DNA of 64,000 nucleotides, taken from the NCBI GenBank assembly GCA_019056785.1, contig DXJV01000005.1, positions 20,716 through 84,715 of the forward strand. The letters are read 5' to 3'. The stretch comes from Candidatus Heimdallarchaeota archaeon. GTDB lineage: Archaea; Asgardarchaeota; Heimdallarchaeia; JABLTI01. Within the stretch, counting starts at the first letter, position 1; each line of letters starts with the position of its first letter. Below, in pieces: positions 46,021-55,645 of this stretch. The position numbers and the translations under genes were made by a program. A model generated the notes under the pieces. The model saw only the letters and a program-made list of their open reading frames with translations, was not told where the DNA came from and ran no database searches.

Positions 46021-46998
46021 CATTCAAACGATCCCCCTCCAAGAAAACAATACGAAATATTATTCTGGTCTTACTTTTTAGCTCACTTTTTAATTATCTG
46101 ATTATGGGCATTACAATGCATTTCTCGCCAAACACTATCAACAAGGCGGCAAATGGGATTTTACTTTTGCCGGGAAATTTCATTGCAGAAATGATGGAGC
46201 TTTGGCTGATTATCGTTGCAGGCTTTTTTTATTTTGTATCCTTTATTCCCCTATATCTCCAAAGCCTATCTGTTTCTCCATAAGCTGGTGAAATTGAAGC
46301 GATTTCAATATAGCGTTGTAACAACAGATGAACATCATTTGAGTTTTAAAGAAGCCTTGGGACGTTTTATGATTCCTTATCTCTTTAGTTTTGTTCTGGG
46401 TTATTGGTTTTCAACTTGGTTTTTCATTCCCGGCCTTAATATCCCACCACAGAATTATCATGCCGTAACCACACTGGTCTATTTTTTATTCTCCCTTATA
46501 CTTATGCCTGTTGTCATCTTCCTTATTTCACCTCTCTGGCTTCTGGATGATGCAGGAATAATTGCCATGAAAAAACGAAAGGAAGGAGAACGAAGTATTC
46601 CAGATATCGAAGGCCCTTCAGTCTTTTTCGTCAATATTTATACAGGGTCAGCCTACACTTTAGCACTTGTTACTATTGGCGACTTTTTCATAACCGTTTT
46701 TAGTGCCGGCTTCCAGATTGATATTTTCTTATCTTTTCTCTTTATCATATTTATTTTAATGCCAAATACCATTTTACTTATTGTCTATATGTACGACTTG
46801 TTCTTTAAGAAGGCAAAAAGAAAGCTTTTGAAAATCGTTCCAACGAAGCTTGTCGATAAAATGCCAAAGACAGTTGTAGATATAACCGCTTTTGACCCCT
46901 TCTTTATCCCAGAAGGATTAGAATTGGTAGGGCAAGAAGAGACGTTGGACACTCTAAAAGAGCCGCCGGACTTTGACATCGAGACCGAAGAAACGTAA
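45984..46998 (+). pseudogene. Membrane protein split by a frameshift at a T-run
   Basis: Two frames encode consecutive parts of one membrane protein. The first (open 45984 to about 46280) gives a basic segment then hydrophobic helices (NIILVLLFSSLFNYLIMG, ELWLIIVAGFF). It is open but has no ATG/GTG/TTG before ATG 46104. The second (46216-46998, 260 residues) continues with FILYPLFPYISKAYLFLH, three or four more helices, and a soluble acidic C-tail. The frames join smoothly at the seven-T run 46224-46230 by one base change. Either a true frameshift mutation or a sequencing/assembly error. The 3' end overlaps the convergent acyltransferase by 45 bp. Family not recognised. Confidence 0.6.
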
Positions 46999-48246
46999 TT
47001 TGTTGAAGAATTTTTCTTCAACAATATCCTCCTTGATATTCCGCACAAAATTGATGTTCAGATCATTAAAGTAAGTGATAAATCCACAACCGGTTTTAAA
47101 GTAGGGATGATTCATTGGTAAAATATTGATGTCTTTCACTTCATTACAAATTTCTGGTGGGAGGTTTGTTTTGCCGAGATTTGTTAAAAATGCCGAGAAC
47201 AGTTCTTCCCCCATTTTCCGGTAAAGCGGTTTCACCAAGAGCAGTTTTAAAAAGCTCGGAAGGGCATTTACGAATGGATTCACTTCAATGGCAACATAGT
47301 AAGATATCTGCTGGAGAATGTATTTCTTATTCAAATAGCGCTTTTTGTAATAATGTACGCGCTCAACAATTTCTTCAAAAGAATATCTTCCCTTCCGCGG
47401 GTCAATTCCCGGGGCAATAAAAGTAATGAAATTTCTCATGGTTTTTGAGGGGATGATCCTACGGGTATCAATTGGTAACATAACATTAATGTGTCTTTTC
47501 CGTCTTCGTCTTACTCTTTCAGGCAATTCAAACATAATCTCTTGAAGTACATCAATATAAATGGCTGTGAGAAATTCGGTTAACGTACAGTTCCATTTCT
47601 TAGCAATTGCTAGTATATCATTCACATTCACTTTCCCTGATGTGACATATGCAACACCTTTATTTTCTCGTTTAAAAGGTAAATGAAAGGCGCGATGGAT
47701 TTTCGGGATCTTTGGGATGCCAACCTTGAAGTTTTTTCGATAGGCATATTCTGTTTCCTCGAGTGGGACAGGTTCTCCCGGGAGAAAAACATCCCCCCAA
47801 TTATCAATAGTGAACCCTTTCAAAGAAAGATATTGCGTAATTAGTGTTCGTAAGAATTGTAGCGCACCATTACCATCAGTTAGACCATGAAAGAATTCAA
47901 TCACAATTTGATTCTGATTGGCGATAATTCGGTAGGGAAAAGTGTTTTTATTTCTTATTGGGATGAATTGGCAAGGATATTTCTTTTCTTTTTCAACTCG
48001 AGGAGGGTACAAGGCTTTTTTCCAACGATGCCAAAAAAGTCCTCTTGTCAGTTGGACTTGGAAATAAGGGAAGCGAGTAAACGTTGTATTTAGGGCTTTT
48101 TGAAGTATATCAACATCGACGAGTTCCTTCATTTCTGCCCAGAAACGATAGACACAAGGAATTTTACGTGAAGATGAATAAGTAAATAGTTTGCCGGCCG
48201 AATCCAGACGACATTTTTTCTTTTCCTTCTCTGTATTCATCGGCAT
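46954..48246 (-). CDS. Condensation-domain-like acyltransferase (alcohol acetyltransferase type)
   Basis: 430 residues of the chloramphenicol-acetyltransferase/condensation fold: the catalytic His motif appears as FFHGLTDGNGALQF (HxxxDG, about 120-133), and the late DFGxG-like region as NDLNINFVR. N-terminal FSRFPYFQVQ-like segment TTFTRFPYFQVQLTR is typical of alcohol/wax acyltransferases. Probably transfers an acyl group to a lipid or polyketide alcohol or amine. ATG 48246 follows an AGGA box; the frame is open to 48306. Its 3' end overlaps the membrane protein gene on the other strand by 45 bp. Confidence 0.75.
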   Translation of the reverse strand: MPMNTEKEKKKCRLDSAGKLFTYSSSRKIPCVYRFWAEMKELVDVDILQKALNTTFTRFPYFQVQLTRGLFWHRWKKALYPPRVEKEKKYPCQFIPIRNKNTFPYRIIANQNQIVIEFFHGLTDGNGALQFLRTLITQYLSLKGFTIDNWGDVFLPGEPVPLEETEYAYRKNFKVGIPKIPKIHRAFHLPFKRENKGVAYVTSGKVNVNDILAIAKKWNCTLTEFLTAIYIDVLQEIMFELPERVRRRRKRHINVMLPIDTRRIIPSKTMRNFITFIAPGIDPRKGRYSFEEIVERVHYYKKRYLNKKYILQQISYYVAIEVNPFVNALPSFLKLLLVKPLYRKMGEELFSAFLTNLGKTNLPPEICNEVKDINILPMNHPYFKTGCGFITYFNDLNINFVRNIKEDIVEEKFFNKLRFFGLDVKVRRLF

Positions 48247-48398
48247 ACAATAAATTTCCTGAAACAATTTTCTTTCCTTGTGCACTTCGTTAGACTTCCA
48301 TATCAAATAAACTTTTTATTTGAGTTGTTAAAGGGAAAATTAGCATTTAACAGTTTGCAAAAGTAAAGAATAGTTGAATACTTCAATGAAATTTTAGT

Positions 48399-48896
48399 TC
48401 ATTTATCTGTTGCCATACAATTAAGGAGTTTTTGTACCCATCTTTTAATTCGCTTCTGAATTAACTCAAGTTCTTCTTGTAAAGGCTCTTTGAACCCTAT
48501 TTCTGAAATAATGTTATTACCTTTAAGCGCTTTTTTAAAGTGGTTGCTTATTCTCCCACGTTTGACTGTGAAGCAATAAAAAAGGGCTATCTTTTTATGC
48601 TCGATTTTTTCTTGCATTAGAAAAGTTCGTATTGCTGGGGCAAACGTTCCAGACCAAATGGGCGTCCCAATAATTATCAGGTCAAAATCCTTAAGTTTAA
48701 GTTGATAAGGCTGTAGTTTTGGCGTTGTTTTCATTAAAACTTGCTTTTCTCCAAGATAATATTTCATGTAGTCCTTTGATTTTGGTTCTGTTTCCAGCTT
48801 AAGCTCCAAAATTTCAGCTCCAAGTTCTTTTGCGATGAGATCCCCCACAAATTTAGCATTCTTTTCAAATGAATAATAAACAACTAATGACTTCAA
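48399..48896 (-). CDS. Flavodoxin-family protein
   Basis: 165 residues with the flavodoxin fold: N-terminal strand LVVYYSFEKNAKFVGDLIA with the FMN-phosphate loop (SFEKNAK where family has T/S-x-T-G-N-T), LIIGTPIWSGTFAPAIRTFL and IALFYCFTVKRG. Typical of flavodoxin-4 type small redox or reductase partners. No obvious partner beside it; the geranylgeranyl reductase gene is divergent 181 bp away, and flavodoxin could supply electrons for it (inference). Confidence 0.83.
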   Translation of the reverse strand: MKSLVVYYSFEKNAKFVGDLIAKELGAEILELKLETEPKSKDYMKYYLGEKQVLMKTTPKLQPYQLKLKDFDLIIIGTPIWSGTFAPAIRTFLMQEKIEHKKIALFYCFTVKRGRISNHFKKALKGNNIISEIGFKEPLQEELELIQKRIKRWVQKLLNCMATDK

Positions 48897-49077
48897 GGCT
48901 TTCCACTCTGTTACCTATTTCGTAATGAAGCATTTTAATTTTAAGCTTTATTAAATAAACTCCCTCTCTCTTCAAGTGCCTAGTTGGAGACTTTTCGCTT
49001 AAAGAGAATAATTCTACAGTTTTGAGGTAAATTATTAAAAGAATTTGCTTACCTAAATAATGTATAAGTGGTTTGGA

Positions 49078-50436
49078 ATGATGAAAAGCAATTACGACCT
49101 TGTTGTTATTGGTGCTGGAACAGCCGGAACACTTGCGGCTTTTGCTGCCAAAGAAGAAGGCTTGGAGAATGTTTTACTGATTGATAGAAAATCGCGGGAA
49201 AACATTGGCCGGAAAATTTGTGGAGATGGTATTGGTACCAAGCATATGACCTTTCTCCAGGAACAGGGCTTTCCAATAAAAGAACAATCTGTCATTAAAA
49301 ATAAAATTGCCCTGGCAAAAATTGTCGCACCAAATTCAAAGGTTGTAAGTAGGATCCCTGTGTTGGGGCATTTAGTTATTCTTAATAGATATCAATTTGG
49401 GCAAACTTTACTCGAGCGTACATTGGCAGAGGGTGTGACTTTAATGGATAAAACCACTTTCTCAGACATTAAGAGAGAAAATGGAGAAGTAAAAATCGCC
49501 CTTACTAAAGCAGGCCATAAATCCGAAGTTATAACCACTCCACTGGTAATTGATGCTTCGGGGATAAATTCTAAAATCCGAGAAAATCCCCACTTTTTCG
49601 CGCCGGAAAATTCTTTGGCAGATGATGAACAATATTACTGCTATCGTGAAATTGCTAAGATCCCTTCCCTCCCCTTTAAATACCGGCAAACGGCTATTTT
49701 CGAGTTCAGCTTTGAAAGAACTAGGGGAGGTTATCTGTGGTTTTTCAGCCGGGGGAATGGCGAGCTTAATATGGGTTGTGGCATCCCAAAGAGTTGGATA
49801 AATCAAATAAATCCGAAAGAAGTGTTTCAGCGGTACATCGCCTCTCGTTTTAAAAAATATCAAACATTGGATGCGGGTGGGGGTTTTGTTCCTACAAGGC
49901 AACCCATTCCTTCTTTTGTGAAAGATAACATCATTCTCGTTGGTGATGCTGGAACACTTGTTAATCCAATACATGGGGGCGGATTAAGCCCCTCATTGAA
50001 TGGTGGTTTTCTTGCAGGTAAAATTGCCGCGCAAAAAATTACAGAAGAAGCGGTGACAGAAGCTGATTTATGGCCCTATAATATCAAAATCGTAGAGCGT
50101 TATTGTCAACGCTATGCTATTCTGGACCTTTACCGAATCCTCTTACAAAACATTCCTGATGAGGAACTTCTTCAGGCGTTAGAAAAAGGCTATTTCCCAT
50201 TAGGGAAGATTTTCTACGCACGAAAATATGAAAAGCTTTTAGCATTATCTAGAAAGCTGGGAGAACAATGGGCGCAACTCCCTGACCCGCGCTTTAATTT
50301 GCTTCCAGAATATCTCGAGTCAATCCATACCTTGACATCTAATTACCCGACTACCCCCACAGAACTTGATTCCTGGGCAACAAAGTATCGCTCGATTTAT
50401 CGGAGTTATCAGCAAAAAGTACAATTCACTCCCTGA
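49078..50436 (+). CDS. Geranylgeranyl reductase family protein (archaeal lipid saturase)
   Basis: FAD enzyme reducing the isoprenoid double bonds of archaeal membrane lipids or quinones. FAD-binding motif VVIGAGTAGTLAAFAAKEEG at the start, RKICGDGIGTKHM (family CxG site near 45), and the second FAD block ILVGDAGTLVNPIHGGGLSPSLNGG (about 285-309). 452 residues from ATG 49078, chosen because GTGG precedes it at normal spacing; ATG 49060 is also in frame. Standalone gene with 80 bp to the next. Confidence 0.88.
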   Translation: MMKSNYDLVVIGAGTAGTLAAFAAKEEGLENVLLIDRKSRENIGRKICGDGIGTKHMTFLQEQGFPIKEQSVIKNKIALAKIVAPNSKVVSRIPVLGHLVILNRYQFGQTLLERTLAEGVTLMDKTTFSDIKRENGEVKIALTKAGHKSEVITTPLVIDASGINSKIRENPHFFAPENSLADDEQYYCYREIAKIPSLPFKYRQTAIFEFSFERTRGGYLWFFSRGNGELNMGCGIPKSWINQINPKEVFQRYIASRFKKYQTLDAGGGFVPTRQPIPSFVKDNIILVGDAGTLVNPIHGGGLSPSLNGGFLAGKIAAQKITEEAVTEADLWPYNIKIVERYCQRYAILDLYRILLQNIPDEELLQALEKGYFPLGKIFYARKYEKLLALSRKLGEQWAQLPDPRFNLLPEYLESIHTLTSNYPTTPTELDSWATKYRSIYRSYQQKVQFTP

Positions 50437-50515
50437 AAGGGAAAAAAATCCTATTGAAAGTTTTTTTAATAATAACTAAACCCTTAAGATAGCATTTATT
50501 CATGGAGCATCGTCC

Positions 50516-51922
50516 TTGCCAAATCAAACTGTTGAGCAAAAAATAACTGCAACTCCCGCTTCAAAGCCAAAAATAGGTGAAGTACTGACAAATACTCCTT
50601 TCATGTTACTTTTTTCTGCTCAATTTACTCAAAATATTGGCTCAGCAGTTTCATGGTTAGCCTTGCAATTTTTATTATTTAAGTTGACTGAAAGTCCTGG
50701 CTTAATGGGGATTTTGTCCATAATCTTTTGGCTTCCATACGTACTTTTTACACCATTTGCCGGTGTGTTTGTTGACCGGTATGATCAGAGAAAACTCCTC
50801 CTATTTTCGAATTTGTTAAGTTTTGTAGCCTCATTTGGTTATATCATAATTTACCAGTTCCTAAATGAGTTGATGAAGTGGGAAGTTGTAACAACAATTA
50901 CCGAGACAGGAACGACAATAATTACCCGGATTGCCAACCCGATAAATATTATCTGGCCCATTTTCATTTTGGTGTTTCTAAACTCAACTGCTGCATCCAT
51001 TTTTTTCCCCACAAGAAATGCCTATACACGATTAATCGTTAAAAAGAAGAATTTATTAATTGCAAATTCAATTGGGTCAACTGTCTTTCAAATAGCAACA
51101 ATTGTTGGATACGTTATTGCAGGAGTATTGGCCGGAAGAAGTTATTTGGGGAGTTTCATATTTGATGCTTCAACGTATGCTTTTTCAGCAACGATGATTG
51201 TCTTCATTCTTCTTCTAGGGCAAAAGCCCCCCGAAGTTGTCCGTCCGAAAGAGGAAACAATTCGTGCCCAGATTAAAGGTGTTTTTGATGATCTGATGAT
51301 TGGGTATCGAACCATTCGTGACCGACCAAAAATCACTTACTTGCTAATTATTTTTGCCTCTGCCATTTTTTCCTTCTCCGCTTTTAATGTACTGTTTATT
51401 GTTATCCTGCAAGGGGAGATGGGTTTGAACGAAACATGGTATGGTATTTTACAATCAATAATGGGCGTTTCAGGTATTGCCACCTCACTTTTCTTTATGA
51501 GTCTTGGAATGATTAAACGAAAAATACGTATCTTGAATTTCGCTTTAATCGGCGCGACAATCTTCTTAGGATTGTTTTCTTTTATTCGAAATACTTGGGG
51601 GATTGCTGTGCTCCTTTTTGCTTTTGGAGTTGTTATTGCCACGATAAATGTTACTGCGCCAACATTAATTCAAGAGCAGGTTTCCTATGAAAAGCAGGGG
51701 CGTGTCTTTGGTACCCAGCAACTATTCCAAGGAATTGCACGTTTAATAGGTATGGGAATCGTTTCTATCATTGCAGAATACGTGATACCAATGTATGTCC
51801 TCTTGGCCGGGGCGGTGCTACTTGCCTGTATAATGATTTGGGCACTCTTTTACTCAAGGAAAAAAGGTCTTACTAAAGTAGATGATCAACTCGAGGATGT
51901 TGCAGGGTTGAATAAAAATTAA
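50516..51922 (+). CDS. MFS exporter (macrolide/enterobactin-exporter type)
   Basis: 468 residues with about twelve membrane helices. FMLLFSAQFTQNIGSAVSWLAL at helix 1 and FAGVFVDRYDQRKLLLFSN in the 2-3 loop match the drug-efflux class related to EntS and MefA. Cytoplasmic linker 235-265 and an acidic C-tail. TTG start with GGAG 8 bases upstream. Likely exports a hydrophobic compound; unrelated in sequence to the other MFS permease at 26817. Confidence 0.85.
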   Translation: MPNQTVEQKITATPASKPKIGEVLTNTPFMLLFSAQFTQNIGSAVSWLALQFLLFKLTESPGLMGILSIIFWLPYVLFTPFAGVFVDRYDQRKLLLFSNLLSFVASFGYIIIYQFLNELMKWEVVTTITETGTTIITRIANPINIIWPIFILVFLNSTAASIFFPTRNAYTRLIVKKKNLLIANSIGSTVFQIATIVGYVIAGVLAGRSYLGSFIFDASTYAFSATMIVFILLLGQKPPEVVRPKEETIRAQIKGVFDDLMIGYRTIRDRPKITYLLIIFASAIFSFSAFNVLFIVILQGEMGLNETWYGILQSIMGVSGIATSLFFMSLGMIKRKIRILNFALIGATIFLGLFSFIRNTWGIAVLLFAFGVVIATINVTAPTLIQEQVSYEKQGRVFGTQQLFQGIARLIGMGIVSIIAEYVIPMYVLLAGAVLLACIMIWALFYSRKKGLTKVDDQLEDVAGLNKN

Positions 51923-52060
51923 TTAGTGGTGGCAAAGCTCGTTCCAATTTAAGAACCAGAAAAAAACTGCTAACTCGAAAGTGATAAAGAATAAACAAGT
52001 TTTAATGTTAGTTATTTTAATAACAAGTTAAAAGTACTTCATAAGAAAACTGCTTGACTA

Positions 52061-53071
52061 ATGGGAAATGCTATGACTCAAGGAAATGCAATAGAGTGTT
52101 ATAATTTAACAAAAACCTATGAAAGAAAAGGCCATAAAGAGAAAGAAAGAGTCTTTGCTGTAAAACAAATCAATTTATGTGTGCCGAAAAACAGCATTTA
52201 TGGTTATTTGGGGCCAAATGGCGCAGGAAAATCAACAACGATAAAGATGTTGATGGCTGGCTTGCAACCGACAGAAGGAGAAATATGGATAAATGGCTTT
52301 GATCTCCTCTCCGAGAAAAAAAGGGCGCTGGCTTCTGTGGGGTATATACCAGAAAATGCCACTGCTTATTTTCCCGATATTTCGGCAAAGAAATTTGTTC
52401 GTTTTATGGGGCAATTACGAGGTCTTACGAGAACCGAAGCAGAAAAAAGCGCTCAAGAACAATTGCTTTTTGTTGGGTTAGAAGAGCAGCAAGATAAAGT
52501 CATTAGTAAATTATCTGAGGGGCAGAAACAACGTGTTGGTCTTGCTCAAGCTTTGATTGGTGACCCTGAAATTCTTATCTTGGATGAGCCCACAGCTAAT
52601 TTAGATCCTATGGGAAAAGCTGAAGTTGCAACTCTATTTGAAAAACTGCGAGAAGAGGGGAAAACATTATTCATTAGTTCTCATCTGTTGGCAGAACTTC
52701 AAACAATAACTGACAGGATAAGTGTAATAAACAAAGGCGTTATTATCATCTCTGGAACAGTTGAAGAATTACTCGCTAAATTCCAGCCGACAAGCTTTTT
52801 TATTTCCGTATCAGAACAAGAACCTTTAATCAAACGCTTACAGCGAACAGCAATAGTAGAAGAAATAATCGTACAAGCAAATGGCCTTGTTATTAAAACA
52901 AATGACCCCGAAACAATCGGTCGAGTCCTTCCGGTGATGCTTGCAGAAGAAAAAATAATCCTGAAAGAGTTTAAACCGCTCTTAAGTCCTTTAGAGCGAA
53001 TCTTTTTTGGGGCAGTAGAAAAATCGACTTTGGAGGAAAGTTTCAATGAGCATGCAACAACCACCAACTGA
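52061..53071 (+). CDS. ABC-2 type exporter, ATP-binding protein
   Basis: 336 residues. Walker A GPNGAGKST, signature LSEGQKQR, Walker B ILILDEPTANLD with Glu, switch His SSHLLAEL, and a ~100-residue C-terminal regulatory extension (about 215-336) with a strand-helix pattern, as in NatA/CcmA-type exporters. LSEGQ instead of LSGGQ occurs in this group. Its 3' end overlaps the permease gene by 26 bp. Substrate unknown. Confidence 0.88.
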   Translation: MGNAMTQGNAIECYNLTKTYERKGHKEKERVFAVKQINLCVPKNSIYGYLGPNGAGKSTTIKMLMAGLQPTEGEIWINGFDLLSEKKRALASVGYIPENATAYFPDISAKKFVRFMGQLRGLTRTEAEKSAQEQLLFVGLEEQQDKVISKLSEGQKQRVGLAQALIGDPEILILDEPTANLDPMGKAEVATLFEKLREEGKTLFISSHLLAELQTITDRISVINKGVIIISGTVEELLAKFQPTSFFISVSEQEPLIKRLQRTAIVEEIIVQANGLVIKTNDPETIGRVLPVMLAEEKIILKEFKPLLSPLERIFFGAVEKSTLEESFNEHATTTN

Positions 53072-54005
53072 CAAAGAGAACTTTTCTGATTTAACAAATC
53101 AAGAACAACCAGAGAGCCGGCAAGCTAAGCTCCTGGCGGTCCTCTTTCGATTCGAATTAGAACGGACTTTTCGATCGAAAAGCTTGATTATTTTTCTCGC
53201 TATTTATTTTACACTGGCTTTATTGGTTGCTATCTTACTTGGCTCCTCATATGATACTTTCTTGGAACAGCTGGCCGAGAATCCTTTTCCCAGTGATTTT
53301 CCACTCTTTAAAGAGATTGAAATTAACTCAAAAACTTGGGCAAACTTTTTCTCAGTAAATATGAGCATCAATTCTTTTGTGACCCAATTAGGCTTAATTG
53401 TGACTGCCTTTTATGGGGCGCAAATAGTCACTCGAGACCTGAAGAATGAGAGTATCTTATTAGTTACTGGAACTCGAGTGGAGCGATGGACGATTCTTTT
53501 AACCAAATATTTCACAGCTTGCATTACGAGCCTAACCATTGTCCTTTCCTCCACTTTCTTCTCTATAATTTGCATGGATATTGTTCCATTAATAACCGAA
53601 AAAGAAGTGGTTTTTAAAGAGGTGGTTGGCTATTCCATGATTTATTTCCTCCGGGCGATTTTGCCAATAATACTCTATGTCGTAACTATTACTGCTGTAA
53701 GTATGCTTGTAGGTGTTTTTGTGAAAACCCCAACATTCGCTATTATAGGCTCAATTGTTGTGTTGCTCTTTTACGATTCAATTTTTTCCACTGCTTATAT
53801 GTTCGCTCCCTCAAACTGGCATTTGGAATACTTTTCACCAAGTGCGAATCTTCTGGAGATTATTTTTTGGGCAGTAGGTATAGTTTCAGGTGGTGAAGTC
53901 ATTTTTCAGCCTGCCCCTTGGGGTTCTCTGGTAATTTTCCCACTTTTGTTGCTTGGGGCACTGTGTGGTGCCTTCTTCCGCTTCCAAAAAATGGATTTTA
54001 AGTAA
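53046..54005 (+). CDS. ABC-2 type exporter, permease
   Basis: 319 residues: a polar N-terminal 45, then a membrane helix (about 46-68), an extracytoplasmic loop, and five further helices. ERWTILLTKYFTACITSLTIV and VKTPTFAIIGSIVVLLFYD are typical ABC-2 membrane blocks (NosY/CcmB-like). ATG 53046 lies inside the preceding ATPase gene, whose last 26 bp it overlaps. The two form one exporter. Confidence 0.82.
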   Translation: MSMQQPPTDKENFSDLTNQEQPESRQAKLLAVLFRFELERTFRSKSLIIFLAIYFTLALLVAILLGSSYDTFLEQLAENPFPSDFPLFKEIEINSKTWANFFSVNMSINSFVTQLGLIVTAFYGAQIVTRDLKNESILLVTGTRVERWTILLTKYFTACITSLTIVLSSTFFSIICMDIVPLITEKEVVFKEVVGYSMIYFLRAILPIILYVVTITAVSMLVGVFVKTPTFAIIGSIVVLLFYDSIFSTAYMFAPSNWHLEYFSPSANLLEIIFWAVGIVSGGEVIFQPAPWGSLVIFPLLLLGALCGAFFRFQKMDFK

Positions 54006-54060
54006 AATTTTCCACTAAACGTAAGAAAAATGGCACTTTTGGGGACCTTTTTTCATTAAA

Positions 54061-54080
54061 AACTGGTTAAAAAACCGGTT
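54061..54080 (+). terminator. Hairpin downstream of the ABC-2 operon
   Basis: AACTGGTT (54061-54068) pairs with AACCGGTT (54073-54080) around a four-A loop, eight pairs with one G-T, 55 bp after the permease stop. A six-T run (54047-54052) precedes it; no T-tract follows, so a termination role is uncertain. Confidence 0.35.
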
Positions 54081-54149
54081 CATCTGCCTTTCACAAAAAA
54101 AATCACAGTATCTTTAAAAATCAAACAAGAGTTAAAATAAAGCTAAAGC

Positions 54150-54157
54150 TTATAAAT
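54150..54157 (+). promoter_or_regulatory. TATA box of the initiator tRNA gene
   Basis: TTATAAAT with AAAG just upstream (BRE-like), 46 bp before the mature 5' end of the tRNA. Start of transcription would fall near 54178, leaving a ~17-base 5' leader for RNase P. Confidence 0.6.
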
Positions 54158-54195
54158 CAATTGTTTACAAAAACTACTAGAGACCGTCTTTCTGA

Positions 54196-54273
54196 AGCGC
54201 GGTGGGGTAGCTAGGTTGGCCCACAGGGCTCATAACCCTGGGATCGGTGGTTCGAATCCACCCCGCGCTACCA
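54196..54273 (+). tRNA. Initiator tRNA-Met (CAT)
   Basis: Complete cloverleaf: acceptor AGCGCGG (54196-54202) pairs with CCGCGCT (54263-54269), anticodon stem CAGGG/CCCTG holding loop CTCATAA with CAT at 54231-54233, and T-loop TTCGAAT. The A1-U72 pair and the three consecutive G-C pairs at the foot of the anticodon stem are initiator features, so this is tRNA-iMet rather than elongator. The 3' CCA (54271-54273) is encoded in the genome. No intron. A T-rich stretch follows directly, a likely end of transcription. Confidence 0.96.
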
Positions 54274-54427
54274 ACCTTTTCTTGTTTTCTCTCGGTAATT
54301 TTCTGGATTGCGAGTTGGCACTTTTTTTAATCATTAGTTTTCCTTAACATTTTTAAATGGAAGCAACTGCAACATCTCATAGAAGGATTTCCTTCAATAA
54401 GAGAAAACAAACAGTTGAGGTTTAGAT

Positions 54428-55615
54428 ATGACGGATATGAAAACTCCTTTGTATGATTGGCATGCTGCTCATGGAGACATGGCTTCTTTTGGAGGGTGGG
54501 CGCTTCCGATGCAATTTTCCTCCATTAAAGAAGAGCATCTCGCTGTGAGGGAGAATGCAGGATTGTTTGACGTCAGCCATATGGGTCGCTTTCGTTTTAC
54601 TGGTAAAGATGTTTTTCCCATTCTTGATAAAATCTTACCTCGCAATCTTATGAAATTGGCTGATGGTCGTTGTGGTTATAGCTACCTTTTAGATGAAAAT
54701 GGCGGTATGCTTGATGATTGTGTTACGATGCGAAAAGCTGAAGATTACGCTATTTTCGTTTGTAATGCCGGCCCGCGAGTGAATGTCTGGAACCATATGA
54801 TTAATTTTATTGATGGTGAAAAACAAAAAAACTCAAACCTGGATATTCAATATTATGATTTCACTCTTGATTCAGCTATGTTTGCTCTTCAGGGGCCAAA
54901 AGCAGTGAAGATCCTCGAGACAATGACCGATGTCGAGATTCCCAGGAGCTGGGGCTTTTTTGAAGCAACATTAGCCGGCATTGATGTTATTGCTTCTCGC
55001 ACAGGCTATACCGGTGAAGATGGTTTTGAAATCACTGTTGTTGACACGAAAGAGACCATTAAAGAAAAAGCAACAAAATTATGGGAAGCACTCTTAGAGA
55101 CTGGAAAACCATTTGGTCTTTTACCTTGTGGCTTGGGCGCCCGTGATACTTTACGATTAGAGGCAGGCCTTCCTCTTTCCGGGCAAGACTTTAATCCTGA
55201 ATATGATCCCTTCGAGATGGACCTTGGTTTACAAGGGATTTTTATTGATATGACTAAACCTTTCTTCATCGGACAAGAAGCTTTGAAAACGAAATACCCC
55301 TCTGTAGGGGAAGATGGAAAGCTGACTTTGAAGGAGTTGCAACGAAAGCGTGTAGGGCTTGAATTGCTGGAGAAAGGCATTCCTCGACATAACTATGAAA
55401 TAACAGATGCAACCGGGAAAAAGATTGGAGTAGTTAGTAGTGGTACTATCTCCCCACTCACTAACAAAGGTATTGCAATGGCAGTACTTCCAATTAAGTA
55501 TACAGAACTGGATACCCAGCTAAATATCATTATTCATGATAAACCCCGGAAAGCAAAAATCGTTCGCTATCCGTTCTTTGATATCACAAAATATGGTCGT
55601 CGGAGGACGCAATAA
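54428..55615 (+). CDS. gcvT: Glycine cleavage system T protein (aminomethyltransferase)
   Basis: Transfers the methylene group from the aminomethyl-lipoyl H protein to tetrahydrofolate or an archaeal pterin, releasing ammonia. 395 residues. N-terminal MQFSSIKEEHLAVRENAGLFDVSHMG and the TGYTGEDGFEI motif (about 196-206) are diagnostic; RDTLRLEAGLPL and the catalytic Asp in FDVSHMG follow family order. ATG follows a GAGGT box at seven bases. GcvH and GcvP are not in the window. A hairpin with a T-tract sits right after the stop. Confidence 0.93.
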   Translation: MTDMKTPLYDWHAAHGDMASFGGWALPMQFSSIKEEHLAVRENAGLFDVSHMGRFRFTGKDVFPILDKILPRNLMKLADGRCGYSYLLDENGGMLDDCVTMRKAEDYAIFVCNAGPRVNVWNHMINFIDGEKQKNSNLDIQYYDFTLDSAMFALQGPKAVKILETMTDVEIPRSWGFFEATLAGIDVIASRTGYTGEDGFEITVVDTKETIKEKATKLWEALLETGKPFGLLPCGLGARDTLRLEAGLPLSGQDFNPEYDPFEMDLGLQGIFIDMTKPFFIGQEALKTKYPSVGEDGKLTLKELQRKRVGLELLEKGIPRHNYEITDATGKKIGVVSSGTISPLTNKGIAMAVLPIKYTELDTQLNIIIHDKPRKAKIVRYPFFDITKYGRRRTQ

Positions 55616-55616
55616 A

Positions 55617-55645
55617 GAGAGAATGATTTTCTTCTCTCATTTTTT
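55617..55645. terminator. Bidirectional-looking terminator between gcvT and a convergent gene
   Basis: GAGAGAA (55617-55623) pairs perfectly with TTCTCTC (55632-55638), followed by a six-T run (55640-55645). It follows the gcvT stop directly and overlaps the end of the minus-strand gene, so it could serve both. Confidence 0.5.

Noticed and set aside
45512..46042. 176-codon open frame on the minus strand antisense to the acidic protein
   Set aside because: It is the complement of Glu-rich codons (GAA/GAG give Phe/Leu-rich reads), with a Leu-dominated composition and no domain; the plus strand has the coherent acidic reading.
54196..54273. Elongator tRNA-Met or tRNA-Ile2 for the CAT anticodon
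   Set aside because: The A1-U72 pair and three G-C pairs at the base of the anticodon stem mark an initiator tRNA.
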